Positions 40,040 through 47,204 of a DNA stretch of 52,355 nucleotides are shown here, in pieces. Each line of letters starts with the position of its first letter. The stretch's first letter is position 1. Source of the stretch: UBA4742 sp002403895 (GTDB taxonomy: Bacteria > Actinomycetota > Acidimicrobiia > Acidimicrobiales > Acidimicrobilacustridaceae); contig DAISGD010000020.1 in NCBI GenBank assembly GCA_036823295.1, positions 1-52,355 of the forward strand, in the 5' to 3' direction. The notes beneath the pieces were generated by a model. The model saw nothing but the letters and a program-made list of their open reading frames with translations. It made no database searches and was not told where the DNA came from. The translations under genes and the position numbers were made by a program.

Positions 40040-41743
40040 CTAGTCGTACGTCGCTTCGATCCACCACCGGCCGCCCTCGACCATCAACAGCCGGGCCCAA
40101 CCATCGGCCGTGACCACCTGGAGGCGAGCGCGACGCCGATGGGTGGGCGGATCCCACCAGCGCTCGTCAGCCGGCCACGGGCCGGCCCAAGCCACCACCT
40201 CCACACAAGCACCGCCGGCCACCCGTAGGCCGGTCGGCACCGTGTCGGCCAGACCCCGACCGCTCACCCGCACCATCTCACCGTCAGGCCCGACGACGTC
40301 ACACGCCATCGGTTGGGGATGCACGATGGCCGGTGACGGGGGCGGAAGCCTCCCCGGCCATGGCGCGGCCGGATCGCGCCTCCCGTGCACCGGGCCACTC
40401 GACCATCGCGACTCGGACAGATCGACGGCGTGCACCGGCACCCGGTCGATCTGCTCCCCCGGGCCGCGCCCACCCCGCGGCTCGGGGACCGTCACCGCAT
40501 CGGGCCCCAACAACCCCTGGACCCGGGCGAACGCCCGACCGGCGCGATCGTCGCGCGCCGTCTCGCCCCCCCAGAACCCCAGCTGACGACCGGTGGCCCC
40601 CACCACCTCGTCAGGGATCAGGGCCAGCAGGGAGATCCCACTGGTCGGACGATGGGCGGCCGAGCCGTTCAACCAGCCGTCGAGTTGCCAACGCACCCGA
40701 TCCGCGATGGCTCCCGGTGACAGGGTGCCCTCGTGACGCCACAGCCGCTCGAGCGACTCGCCATGCTCGGTCTCGGCCAGAATACCCACCCGGGTGCAAG
40801 CCAGGCCCAAGCTCTCGAGCCGGGCGTGGAGCTCGTCGGCCAACGACTTGGCCACGAAGGCAGCGGTGTCCACCCGTTCGGCCGGTGGCTCGAGCACGGC
40901 CTCGACCCGCACCATCGGCGGCGGGAGCCGGGTGTCGGGAGGTCGCTCGTCGAGACCTCGGGCCAAGCGGTGAGCGGCCCGGCCCTCAAGGCCGAAGCGA
41001 GCCAGCACGTCCGCCGCGGGGAGGCCGGCCACGTCGGCCAACGTGCGCAGGCCCAGACGACCGAGCACGTCCACCAGGGCGACGGGATCGGCCAGGGCCC
41101 CCCGGCCGAGCACCTCCAGCGGGAACGGGGCCAGGAACTCCTCGCTCGCCCCCGGCGGCACCACGACCACCCCCCCTCCCCCCTCGAAATTTGAAGCCTT
41201 AGCTACATCTGGTGTCGGTTTCGCTTCACATTTCGGGGGGGTCCGGGCGGGGATGGGCTGTCGAGCGAATTCGGCGGCGAGGTCCGCGGCGAAGGGGCCG
41301 TCGGCCACCCCCACCGTGGCCGCACCGGGCCAGCCCTTGCCCGCCAGCACGGCATAGACCTGCTCAGCGATGCGGTGGGCCAACACCTCGTCACCCCCGA
41401 AATAGCGGGAGGGACCCCGGGTGGGTACGGCACAGCGACCCGGACGGGTGATCTCGATGCGGGGAGCGAACGCCTCCACCACCTGCACGACCTGTTCGAA
41501 GACCCGGGCATCGCGAGCCTCATCGGGCTCGATCACCACCAGCGCGGGGCAGCGGCCCTGGGCTTCCCGCCGACGCTGACCCTCGTGGACCCCGTCCCGG
41601 CGCGCCGCCGGCGAGCACGCCACCACCCGGTTGGCCCGGATCACCGCCACTGGCTCGTCGGGTCTGGCCCCCGAGACCAGCACCGGCCAGTCGGCGCAGC
41701 GCACGACCAGGGTGCGCACCGGAGCAAACTCACCTCCCATCAA
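40040..41743 (-). CDS. imuB: ImuB, Y-family-like mutasome protein
   Basis: Catalytically inactive Y-family polymerase homologue of 567 aa that links ImuA' and DnaE2 to the sliding clamp. The opening LVVRCADWPVLVSGARPDEPVAVI lacks the catalytic Asp of DinB-type polymerases (normally D-x-D-x-F), as is known for ImuB. The thumb/little-finger region includes LGRLGLRTLADVAGLPAADVLARFGLEGRAAHRLARGLDERPP, and a long C-terminal region carries the ..EQIDRVPVHAVDLSESRW.. segment. About 17-20 residues (PPKCEAKPTPDVAKASNFEG) are coded by an AT-rich inverted repeat that is probably an insertion. The start overlaps the imuA' stop by 4 nt. Confidence 0.87.
   Translation of the reverse strand: MMGGEFAPVRTLVVRCADWPVLVSGARPDEPVAVIRANRVVACSPAARRDGVHEGQRRREAQGRCPALVVIEPDEARDARVFEQVVQVVEAFAPRIEITRPGRCAVPTRGPSRYFGGDEVLAHRIAEQVYAVLAGKGWPGAATVGVADGPFAADLAAEFARQPIPARTPPKCEAKPTPDVAKASNFEGGGGVVVVPPGASEEFLAPFPLEVLGRGALADPVALVDVLGRLGLRTLADVAGLPAADVLARFGLEGRAAHRLARGLDERPPDTRLPPPMVRVEAVLEPPAERVDTAAFVAKSLADELHARLESLGLACTRVGILAETEHGESLERLWRHEGTLSPGAIADRVRWQLDGWLNGSAAHRPTSGISLLALIPDEVVGATGRQLGFWGGETARDDRAGRAFARVQGLLGPDAVTVPEPRGGRGPGEQIDRVPVHAVDLSESRWSSGPVHGRRDPAAPWPGRLPPPSPAIVHPQPMACDVVGPDGEMVRVSGRGLADTVPTGLRVAGGACVEVVAWAGPWPADERWWDPPTHRRRARLQVVTADGWARLLMVEGGRWWIEATYD
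41185..41235. repeat. 51-bp AT-rich inverted repeat inside imuB
   Basis: Left arm CGAAATTTGAAGC and right arm GCTTCACATTTCG pair with one mismatch in 13. The element is flanked by C and G runs that extend the pairing. Its base composition (about 45% GC) is far from the surrounding ~70%. It is a multiple of three in length and keeps the imuB frame. Confidence 0.65.
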
Positions 41744-42531
41744 CTCACCTCTTGCAGGGGTGGCACCAGACGGTCGATGTCGGACCCGGCGTAGGCGGTG
41801 TTCCGGCCCGGGTCACACGCGGTAACCCGGCCCTGGAGATCCGGTACCCAGAGCTCGGCCCGGCGGGGGCGCGCCGCCCGGCGCCGCCCCCCGGCCTCCA
41901 CCGTGAGACGCCGCGCTTGCAGGTACCCGTGCCCCGAGCCCACCCCTTGCCACTCGGCGGCGACCACCGTCAGCCGAAGATCGAGTTCCAGCCCCGCCGA
42001 GCCCCCGGCCCGCGTCGAGCGCCCTCGCCCACCAGTTCCCCCCGCTCCTACCTGAATCAGCACCGTGCCTCTCTCCCGAGCCCGGGCGGCCAGACGACGA
42101 GCGTCGGCCATGCGTACCGGGTGGTGGGGAGCGACCAGCACGACGTCGACGGCACCGATGAGCGCGGCCACCACGGCGGCCCACCCCTCAGGAGCCGGCT
42201 CGGCCACCAACGCCAGACGGTCGAGGTCCACCCCGACCTCGGCGGCGGCGGCCAACCCCAGGTCAGGGCGACCCACCACCGCCACCCACGAACCGGCGGC
42301 GGACGGCCCGGCGGCCAGGGCCAGCGCCACAGACGTGGCCCCGGCATGCGCGTCCGCGCCGCTTCCTGCCCCGAGACCGACCCCGACCATGGCCCCCCGG
42401 GGCAGGCCGCCGTCGGGCATGAGGCCGCTCAACGCCGGCAGGACCGGCACCATCCGGTCGCGGGCCAACAGGAGCGGCCGGGTCACCTGGACGACCTCGG
42501 CCAGCGATGTGGGGTTGATCACCGCAGCCAT
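41740..42531 (-). CDS. imuA: ImuA', RecA-like mutasome accessory protein
   Basis: RecA/SulA-like accessory factor of 263 aa, first gene of the imuA'-imuB operon. Visible features are LSGLMPDGGLPRGAMVGVGLGAGSGADAHAG (degenerate P-loop region), GSWVAVVGRPDLGLAAAAEVGVDLDRLALVAEP and DVVLVAPHHPVRMADARRLAARARERGTVLIQVG. The ATG at 42531 is placed just after the LexA box, and the extension to 42903 belongs to the antisense of the decarboxylase. ATGA overlap with imuB. Confidence 0.82.
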   Translation of the reverse strand: MAAVINPTSLAEVVQVTRPLLLARDRMVPVLPALSGLMPDGGLPRGAMVGVGLGAGSGADAHAGATSVALALAAGPSAAGSWVAVVGRPDLGLAAAAEVGVDLDRLALVAEPAPEGWAAVVAALIGAVDVVLVAPHHPVRMADARRLAARARERGTVLIQVGAGGTGGRGRSTRAGGSAGLELDLRLTVVAAEWQGVGSGHGYLQARRLTVEAGGRRRAARPRRAELWVPDLQGRVTACDPGRNTAYAGSDIDRLVPPLQEVS

Positions 42532-42540
42532 GCCCCAGTA

Positions 42541-42556
42541 TCGAACGCCTGTTCGA
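42541..42556. promoter_or_regulatory. LexA (SOS) box of imuA'-imuB
   Basis: TCGAACGCCTGTTCGA is a perfect match to the actinobacterial LexA consensus. It starts 10 nt from the imuA' ATG on the minus strand and lies 66 nt from the start of the divergent decarboxylase gene. Confidence 0.9.
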
Positions 42557-42609
42557 TCTTGGCAAGTGGCTCTCCGCTCCCCCCGACGCGCCGGCCAGCC
42601 ACGGGGCGC

Positions 42610-42615
42610 TAGACC
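42610..42615 (+). promoter_or_regulatory. -10 box TAGACC of the decarboxylase gene
   Basis: TAGACC (last base off consensus) is separated by 6 nt from ATG 42622. Confidence 0.35.
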
Positions 42616-42621
42616 AGAGCC

Positions 42622-44061
42622 ATGTCCGACCCGTCCCCTGTGCCCGACTCCGCCCCTCTCCACGCCGACGACCCCACCCGCATGCACACCTACGGCGCGG
42701 CCACGGCGGCCCTGGCCGAGGAGGTAATCGCCTACACCCTCGAGCGCTTCGCCATGAATCCCCCACCGCTCGACGCCCCCCGCACCCGGGCCGACCTCGA
42801 AGGCGAGGCCGGGCCCACCATCACCGTGTCCGGACTCGGCGGCCCCGAAGCGCTCCGACTCTGGGTCGACGTCCTGGCCCCTGCCTGCATCTCCCAGGAC
42901 CATCCCCGGGCGCTGTCGTTCGTGCCGTCGGCGCCGACCGAGGCGTCAGCACTGTTCGATCTCATCCTCGGAGCCTCGTCCATCTACGGCGGCTCGTGGC
43001 TGGAGGGCGCCGGCGCGGTGTATGCCGAGAACCAGGCCCTCCGCTGGATCGCCGACCTGGCCGGGCTCTCGGCCGGCGCAGGCGGGTGCTTCGTTTCGGG
43101 CGGATCGGCCGGGAACCTGAGTGCGCTGGTCACCGCCCGCCACGCCGCCGCCAGCAGCCGAACCGCAGCCGGGCTCGCCCGCCCGACCCGCTGGGCCATC
43201 GTGGCTTCGGCCGAGGCCCACTCCTCGATCGCCTCGACCGCGCGGGTCATGGACATCGAGGTGATCGACGTGGCGGTGGACGAGCGGGGACGTCTCACCG
43301 GCGATGCCCTCCGAGCCACCGTTGATGCCCTCTCCCTCGATCGGGTCGATGGCCTGTTCGCCGTCGTGGCCACGGCCGGCACCACCAACGCCGGCATCGT
43401 CGACGATCTCGAAGGGGTGGCGGCGATGGCCGACGAGCGGAGCCTGTGGTTCCACGTGGACGGGGCCTATGGCGGCGCGGCACTGGCCGCCTCGAGCGCC
43501 CGATCGCTCTTCGCCGGCATCGAGCGGGCCGACTCGCTCGTGATCGACCCCCACAAATGGTTGTTCACACCGTTCGACTGCGCCGCGCTGCTCTACCGGC
43601 GACCCGAGCTGGCCAAGGCCGCCCACACCCAGGAGGCGGCCTACCTCGACGTGCTCCGTGATGGCGCCGGCCCCGACGAGTGGAATCCGAGCGACTATGC
43701 CTACCACCTGAGCCGCCGGGCTCGAGGCCTCCCGTTGTGGTTCTCGTTGGCCACGCACGGCACCGACGCCTACTGCCAGGCGGTCGAGGCCAGCCTCCAG
43801 GTCACCCGGGCCGGGGCCGAGCTCATCGAGGGGCTCGACCACGTCGAGTTGGTGATGGAGCCGATGCTGTCGGTCCTGCTCTTCCGCCGGCTCGGCTGGG
43901 AAGCGCCCGACTACAAGCGATGGAGCGATGCCGCTCTGGCCAGCGGGCTCACCCTCACCGTCCCCACCTCGTGGGAGGGCGAAACCGTGCTGCGCTTCTG
44001 CATCGTCAACCCGCGCACGACCGTCGACGATCTGGCCGAGATCCTCACCACCCTGGCCTGA
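42622..44061 (+). CDS. PLP-dependent group II decarboxylase (AADC/GAD-like)
   Basis: Fold-type I pyridoxal-phosphate decarboxylase, 479 aa. PLP is held by Lys312 in IDPHKWL, the ring-stacking His200 lies in ASAEAHSSI, and Asp280 in HVDGAYGGAAL. The N-terminal FVPSAPTEASALFDLILGASSIYGGSWLEGAGAVYAENQALRWIADLAGL segment, the GGSAGNLSAL loop and the late RRARGLPLWFSLATHG helix fit aromatic-L-amino-acid or tyrosine decarboxylase relatives. The substrate amino acid is unclear. It is divergent from the SOS-controlled imuA'. Confidence 0.88.
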   Translation: MSDPSPVPDSAPLHADDPTRMHTYGAATAALAEEVIAYTLERFAMNPPPLDAPRTRADLEGEAGPTITVSGLGGPEALRLWVDVLAPACISQDHPRALSFVPSAPTEASALFDLILGASSIYGGSWLEGAGAVYAENQALRWIADLAGLSAGAGGCFVSGGSAGNLSALVTARHAAASSRTAAGLARPTRWAIVASAEAHSSIASTARVMDIEVIDVAVDERGRLTGDALRATVDALSLDRVDGLFAVVATAGTTNAGIVDDLEGVAAMADERSLWFHVDGAYGGAALAASSARSLFAGIERADSLVIDPHKWLFTPFDCAALLYRRPELAKAAHTQEAAYLDVLRDGAGPDEWNPSDYAYHLSRRARGLPLWFSLATHGTDAYCQAVEASLQVTRAGAELIEGLDHVELVMEPMLSVLLFRRLGWEAPDYKRWSDAALASGLTLTVPTSWEGETVLRFCIVNPRTTVDDLAEILTTLA

Positions 44062-44086
44062 CCACCGGCGCTGCCTTCGGCTGCGG

Positions 44087-44413
44087 TCAGTCGGTTCCAG
44101 CACCTTCGGGGATGACGACCTCGACACCCTCGCGGTAGAAGGTGAACAGCTCCTCGATCAGCTCGCGCAGGCCGGCGCTCGACGCGCCCTCGGCCAGATC
44201 GACGGTGATGATGTTGGAGAACACGGTGACGCCGGCGATGCCGCCGTGGACGAACAAGCGGCGGGCCAGCTCCGCCGAGGGTGTGGGGCCGATGGCATCC
44301 TCAGGGCTGGAGAACCGCTCAATCCCCATGCCGGTGATGCTGCGATTGATCTCGAACCGCACGATGCCGGGAGTGGCGGCGGCCTTTTCGATGACGGTGA
44401 CGGGCTGTCCCAT
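44087..44413 (-). CDS. NifU N-terminal (Nfu_N)-domain protein
   Basis: Protein of 108 aa. The fold pattern TPGIVRFEINRSITGMGIERFSSPEDAIGPTPSAELARRLFVHGGIAGVTVFSNIITVDLA corresponds to the Nfu/NifU N-terminal domain (..P.T..F..NR.......F.....A..SPLA..LF...GV..V....D.ITV..). The CxxC-bearing C-terminal Nfu domain is absent, so by itself it cannot assemble Fe-S clusters in the usual way. A stand-alone Nfu_N domain is a recurrent but uncharacterised arrangement. Confidence in the fold is moderate. A TAGGCT box lies 10 nt upstream. Confidence 0.68.
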   Translation of the reverse strand: MGQPVTVIEKAAATPGIVRFEINRSITGMGIERFSSPEDAIGPTPSAELARRLFVHGGIAGVTVFSNIITVDLAEGASSAGLRELIEELFTFYREGVEVVIPEGAGTD

Positions 44414-44426
44414 GGCGGCGGTGAGC

Positions 44427-44861
44427 CTAACTCCGCGCCGCGGGCTGGAGGGATTCCTCGGCCGGCGTGGAGGCCGACGCCGTGCGCCACACCCAGACCG
44501 CCAGGACGACGGAAATCACTCCGAGCATGGCATGGACCACCTTGAAGCCGACGACGTGGTCGGCCACCACGATCATGGGCACCCGGACCACCCACACCGC
44601 CACCGTCCACCCGGCGAAGGCCCGCAGGACGCCCACCTCGATCGGGGTACGGGCCCGCGACCACGAGCGGGCCACGATGGCGATGCCAGCCACTGCCAAG
44701 GCCACGAAGGTGAGCGAGAGACCCCCGCTGAACGCCTTCCCCCCGATGCTGAGGGCGGGGTCGCCGAGCGCGTTGGAGATCCGGGTACCCCACACGTAGA
44801 GCGACCACACGACGAGGGCGACGACGGGCCAGGTGCCCCGGCGGGGGGAGGTTCGAGCCAT
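44427..44861 (-). CDS. small four-helix membrane protein, unknown
   Basis: 144-aa membrane protein with helices at about 13-27 (WPVVALVVWSLYVWG), 48-66 (LTFVALAVAGIAIVARSW), 82-100 and 108-127 (VVHAMLGVISVVLAVWVW). Family unknown to me. ATG 44861 follows a TACCCT box by 6 nt, and it lies 14 nt from the NifU_N gene downstream, suggesting one operon. The inverted repeat at 44890-44906 may be its operator. Confidence 0.7.
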   Translation of the reverse strand: MARTSPRRGTWPVVALVVWSLYVWGTRISNALGDPALSIGGKAFSGGLSLTFVALAVAGIAIVARSWSRARTPIEVGVLRAFAGWTVAVWVVRVPMIVVADHVVGFKVVHAMLGVISVVLAVWVWRTASASTPAEESLQPAARS

Positions 44862-44867
44862 GCCCGC

Positions 44868-44873
44868 AGGGTA
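44868..44873 (-). promoter_or_regulatory. -10 box TACCCT of the small membrane protein gene
   Basis: On the minus strand TACCCT is separated by 6 nt from ATG 44861. Confidence 0.4.
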
Positions 44874-44889
44874 CCCAGGGCCTCACGTG

Positions 44890-44906
44890 GGCACCGAATC
44901 GGTGCC
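44890..44906. promoter_or_regulatory. inverted repeat upstream of the membrane protein gene
   Basis: GGCACCGA and TCGGTGCC are perfect 8-bp arms around a single A. It lies where the -35 of the minus-strand gene would be. A directly repeated GCCGACTCGTT follows at 44905-44927. Confidence 0.4.
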
Positions 44907-45015
44907 GACTCGTTGCCGACTCGTTGCCGTCCCGGTCCTCTGTTCTCGAAGGAGCAGCCCGGCTACCGCTCCGGGGCGTCGCCCGGAGTGGGCACCGGGG
45001 GCTCGTTCCGGGTAC

Positions 45016-45033
45016 CTTGACCGTTCAGTCAAG
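45016..45033. promoter_or_regulatory. TetR-type operator upstream of the acyl-CoA dehydrogenase gene
   Basis: CTTGACCG and CAGTCAAG around TT form an 8-bp inverted repeat with one mismatch. The 18-bp core matches the thiolase operator (20779-20796) in all but two positions of the arms and spacer. TTGACC in it is a strong -35. Confidence 0.65.
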
Positions 45034-45038
45034 TTTCT

Positions 45039-45063
45039 GGGGCGCGTTCGGTGACGGCGCCCC
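45039..45063 (+). other. hairpin in the leader of the acyl-CoA dehydrogenase gene
   Basis: GGGGCGC and GCGCCCC pair around an 11-nt loop, between the operator and the start codon. It may be a leader structure or a coincidence of GC content. Confidence 0.3.
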
Positions 45064-45091
45064 GTAGATCACGAGCATCCCGGGGGATCCC

Positions 45092-46354
45092 ATGCCGGAC
45101 ATCACCATCGACGAGTTCCGCGACGAGGTCGTCAGCTTCCTCGATGCCAACGCCGCCAAGCGCGAGGCGGAGCAGAAGTTCGTCTGGGGTGAGGGCGACG
45201 ACGACGTTGCCCTGTTCCAAGAGGTCACACCCGAGAACGAGCTGGCCGACCTGGCCAAGGCCCAGGACTGGCGAGCCAAGCGCTTCGACGCCGGGGTGGG
45301 CTACATCTCCGGACCGTCAGAGTACGGCGGGCGCGAACTGCCCGCGGCCTATGACCGCCTCTACGGCCAGCTCGAGGCCCGCTACCAGACGCCGAACCAG
45401 AGTTTCTTCGGCATCGGCCTGGGGATGGTCGCCCCCACCATCGCGGCCCACGCCACGCCCGAGGTGAAAGACGCCTACCTGCGCAAGATGTACCGGGGCG
45501 ACATCGTGGGCTGCCAGCTGTTCAGCGAGCCCGGCGCCGGCTCCGACCTGGCCAGCCTGCAGACCAAGGCCGAGCGCGACGGCGACGAGTGGCTCATCAC
45601 CGGTCAGAAGGTGTGGACCTCGGGCGCTCAGTACAGCGATATCGGCGAGATCATCTGCCGCACCGATCCTGACCTGCCCAAGCACAAGGGTCTCACGGGG
45701 TTCGTCGTCGACATGAAGGCTGCCGGGGTCGAGATCCGGCCGTTGCGCCAGATGACCGGCGGCGCCTCGTTCAACGAGGTGTTCTTCACCGAGGTCCGGG
45801 TGCCCGACAACCACCGCCTGGGCGACGTCAACCAGGGGTGGACCGTGGCACTCACCACCCTCATGAACGAGCGGGCCTCGATCGGGGCCGGCTCCGGTGG
45901 CGGTGGTGGACTGGCCGATGTGACGCGCCTGGCCGAGCTGTGCCGGCATCTCGGCGTGCTCGATGATCCCATCGTCCGCCAGAAGATGATGGACGTCTAC
46001 ATCAACTTCCAGGTGGCGAAGTACACGAACCAGCGGGCGCTGGACAAGATCAAGCAGGGCCAGCTTCCCGGTCCCGAGATGTCGATCGCCAAGTTGTCGC
46101 TCACCAACAACCTATGGCGCACCGCCAACTTCGTAACCGACGTGTTGGGTCCCCGGGCCATCGCCGACACCGGCGAGTGGGGCACCTACGCCTGGTCCCA
46201 GTTGCTGCTGGGTGTGCCCGGCCTGAAGGTGGCGGGCGGCACCGACGAGGTCATGAAGAACATCGTGGGCGAGCGGGTGCTCGGCCTCCCCAAGGACACC
46301 GGCATCGACTCCACCACGGCCTTCAAAGATCTAATGGTGAATGAGAACAACTAG
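45092..46354 (+). CDS. acyl-CoA dehydrogenase, FadE type
   Basis: FAD-dependent acyl-CoA dehydrogenase of 420 aa. It has the substrate/FAD loop FSEPGAGSDLASLQTKAERDGDEWLITGQKVWTSGAQYSDIG, VDMKAAGVEIRPLRQMTGGASFNEVFFTEVRVPD, and the late WSQLLLGVPGLKVAGGTDEVMKNIVGERVLGLPKD segment typical of actinobacterial FadE proteins used for longer or ring-derived acyl-CoA. The long unstructured N-terminus (DITIDEFRDEVVSFLDANAAKREAEQK) is normal for the family. GGGGGA sits 7 nt before ATG 45092. Its palindrome links it to the thiolase gene at 20817. Confidence 0.9.
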   Translation: MPDITIDEFRDEVVSFLDANAAKREAEQKFVWGEGDDDVALFQEVTPENELADLAKAQDWRAKRFDAGVGYISGPSEYGGRELPAAYDRLYGQLEARYQTPNQSFFGIGLGMVAPTIAAHATPEVKDAYLRKMYRGDIVGCQLFSEPGAGSDLASLQTKAERDGDEWLITGQKVWTSGAQYSDIGEIICRTDPDLPKHKGLTGFVVDMKAAGVEIRPLRQMTGGASFNEVFFTEVRVPDNHRLGDVNQGWTVALTTLMNERASIGAGSGGGGGLADVTRLAELCRHLGVLDDPIVRQKMMDVYINFQVAKYTNQRALDKIKQGQLPGPEMSIAKLSLTNNLWRTANFVTDVLGPRAIADTGEWGTYAWSQLLLGVPGLKVAGGTDEVMKNIVGERVLGLPKDTGIDSTTAFKDLMVNENN

Positions 46355-46356
46355 CA

Positions 46357-46448
46357 TGGCCCTCCGGTCGGCAAGCCTCCCTGCGGGCGGCTTCGCCCAT
46401 CCGGGTGCCATCTCGCTCGCTGCTCCGGCTGGCGCCTGCGCAGCCTCA
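46357..46448 (+). repeat. ~92-bp dispersed repeat, copy B, intergenic
   Basis: Fills the gap between the acyl-CoA dehydrogenase stop (46354) and the rnhB stop (46446), and its end supplies that stop codon. It can fold as GGGCG-gctt-CGCCC near 46384-46397 and may act as a bidirectional terminator. It matches copy A in dnaE2. Confidence 0.8.
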
Positions 46449-47162
46449 GAAAAAGGTCGGCGGGGGCTCGGGGTCGGGCTCCCAGCCGATGGGGTGGACG
46501 CGGGGGATGCCGGTCCACGGGAGCTTGTCCATGAAGACCCACGAGCGGCGGTGGATCGACGTCGGCCCCATGCCCTGCAGGGCGATTTTGTGGCGGGGGC
46601 AGGGATAGCCCTTGTTCCGTTCGAAGTCGTAGCCGGGGTAGTGCTCGGCCTCGGCCCGCATGATCCGGTCCCGGGTCACCTTGGCCAGGATCGACGCCGC
46701 CGAGATCGACAGGCAGGTGGCGTCACCCTTCACGATGCGTCGCGTGTTGCCCGTGCCCACGAAATCCCACGACCCGTCGATGAGCACCTGGTCAGGAACC
46801 ACACCGAGCCCGTCGATGGCACGCCGGGCAGCCAGCTTCTGGGCCGCCGACATGCCTAGCTCGTCACACTCCACCTGGCTGGCGTGGCCCACCGCCCAAG
46901 CCACGCACCAGTCCCCCACCCGAGCGAACAGCGCTTCGCGTTCGGCTTCGGTCAGCATCTTCGAGTCTCGGATCTTGTAGACCCGCCGGTCCCGGGGGAC
47001 GACGGCGGCGCCCACACTCAGGGGACCGGCCCACGAGCCACGACCGACCTCGTCCACCCCGACGACCAGCTCGTGGCCGGCAGCCCACAGCTCGCGCTCG
47101 ACGTGCAGTCCCGGTGCTCGGGCCTTGAGCGTGCGGCGCAGCTTGGGCGCAGTGGGAGCCAC
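46446..47162 (-). CDS. rnhB: ribonuclease HII
   Basis: RNase HII of 238 aa that cuts RNA at RNA-DNA junctions and removes ribonucleotides. The catalytic acidic pair is Asp37-Glu38 in GVDEVGRGSWAGPLSVGAAVV; the further acidic residues lie in LIDGSWDF and AAEHYPGYDFERNKGYPCPRH. The last stretch KIALQGMGPTSIHRRSW is the usual C-terminal basic region. An N-terminal extension (APTAPKLRRTLKARAPGLHVERE) precedes the domain. GTG 47162 follows TAGGGT by 8 nt. The C-terminal residues (WEPDPEPPPTFF) enter a repeat element. Confidence 0.92.
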   Translation of the reverse strand: MAPTAPKLRRTLKARAPGLHVERELWAAGHELVVGVDEVGRGSWAGPLSVGAAVVPRDRRVYKIRDSKMLTEAEREALFARVGDWCVAWAVGHASQVECDELGMSAAQKLAARRAIDGLGVVPDQVLIDGSWDFVGTGNTRRIVKGDATCLSISAASILAKVTRDRIMRAEAEHYPGYDFERNKGYPCPRHKIALQGMGPTSIHRRSWVFMDKLPWTGIPRVHPIGWEPDPEPPPTFF

Positions 47163-47170
47163 GAGGACCG

Positions 47171-47176
47171 ACCCTA
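47171..47176 (-). promoter_or_regulatory. -10 box TAGGGT of rnhB
   Basis: On the minus strand TAGGGT ends 8 nt before GTG 47162. It lies 15 nt from the oppositely oriented TACGGT at 47192, so the two genes share a 42-bp divergent promoter region. Confidence 0.4.
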
Positions 47177-47191
47177 CCGCCCGTCCATTGC

Positions 47192-47197
47192 TACGGT
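47192..47197 (+). promoter_or_regulatory. -10 box TACGGT of the S-x-G-S repeat gene
   Basis: TACGGT is separated by 7 nt from GTG 47205. Confidence 0.4.
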
Positions 47198-47204
47198 CGG
47201 TGTC

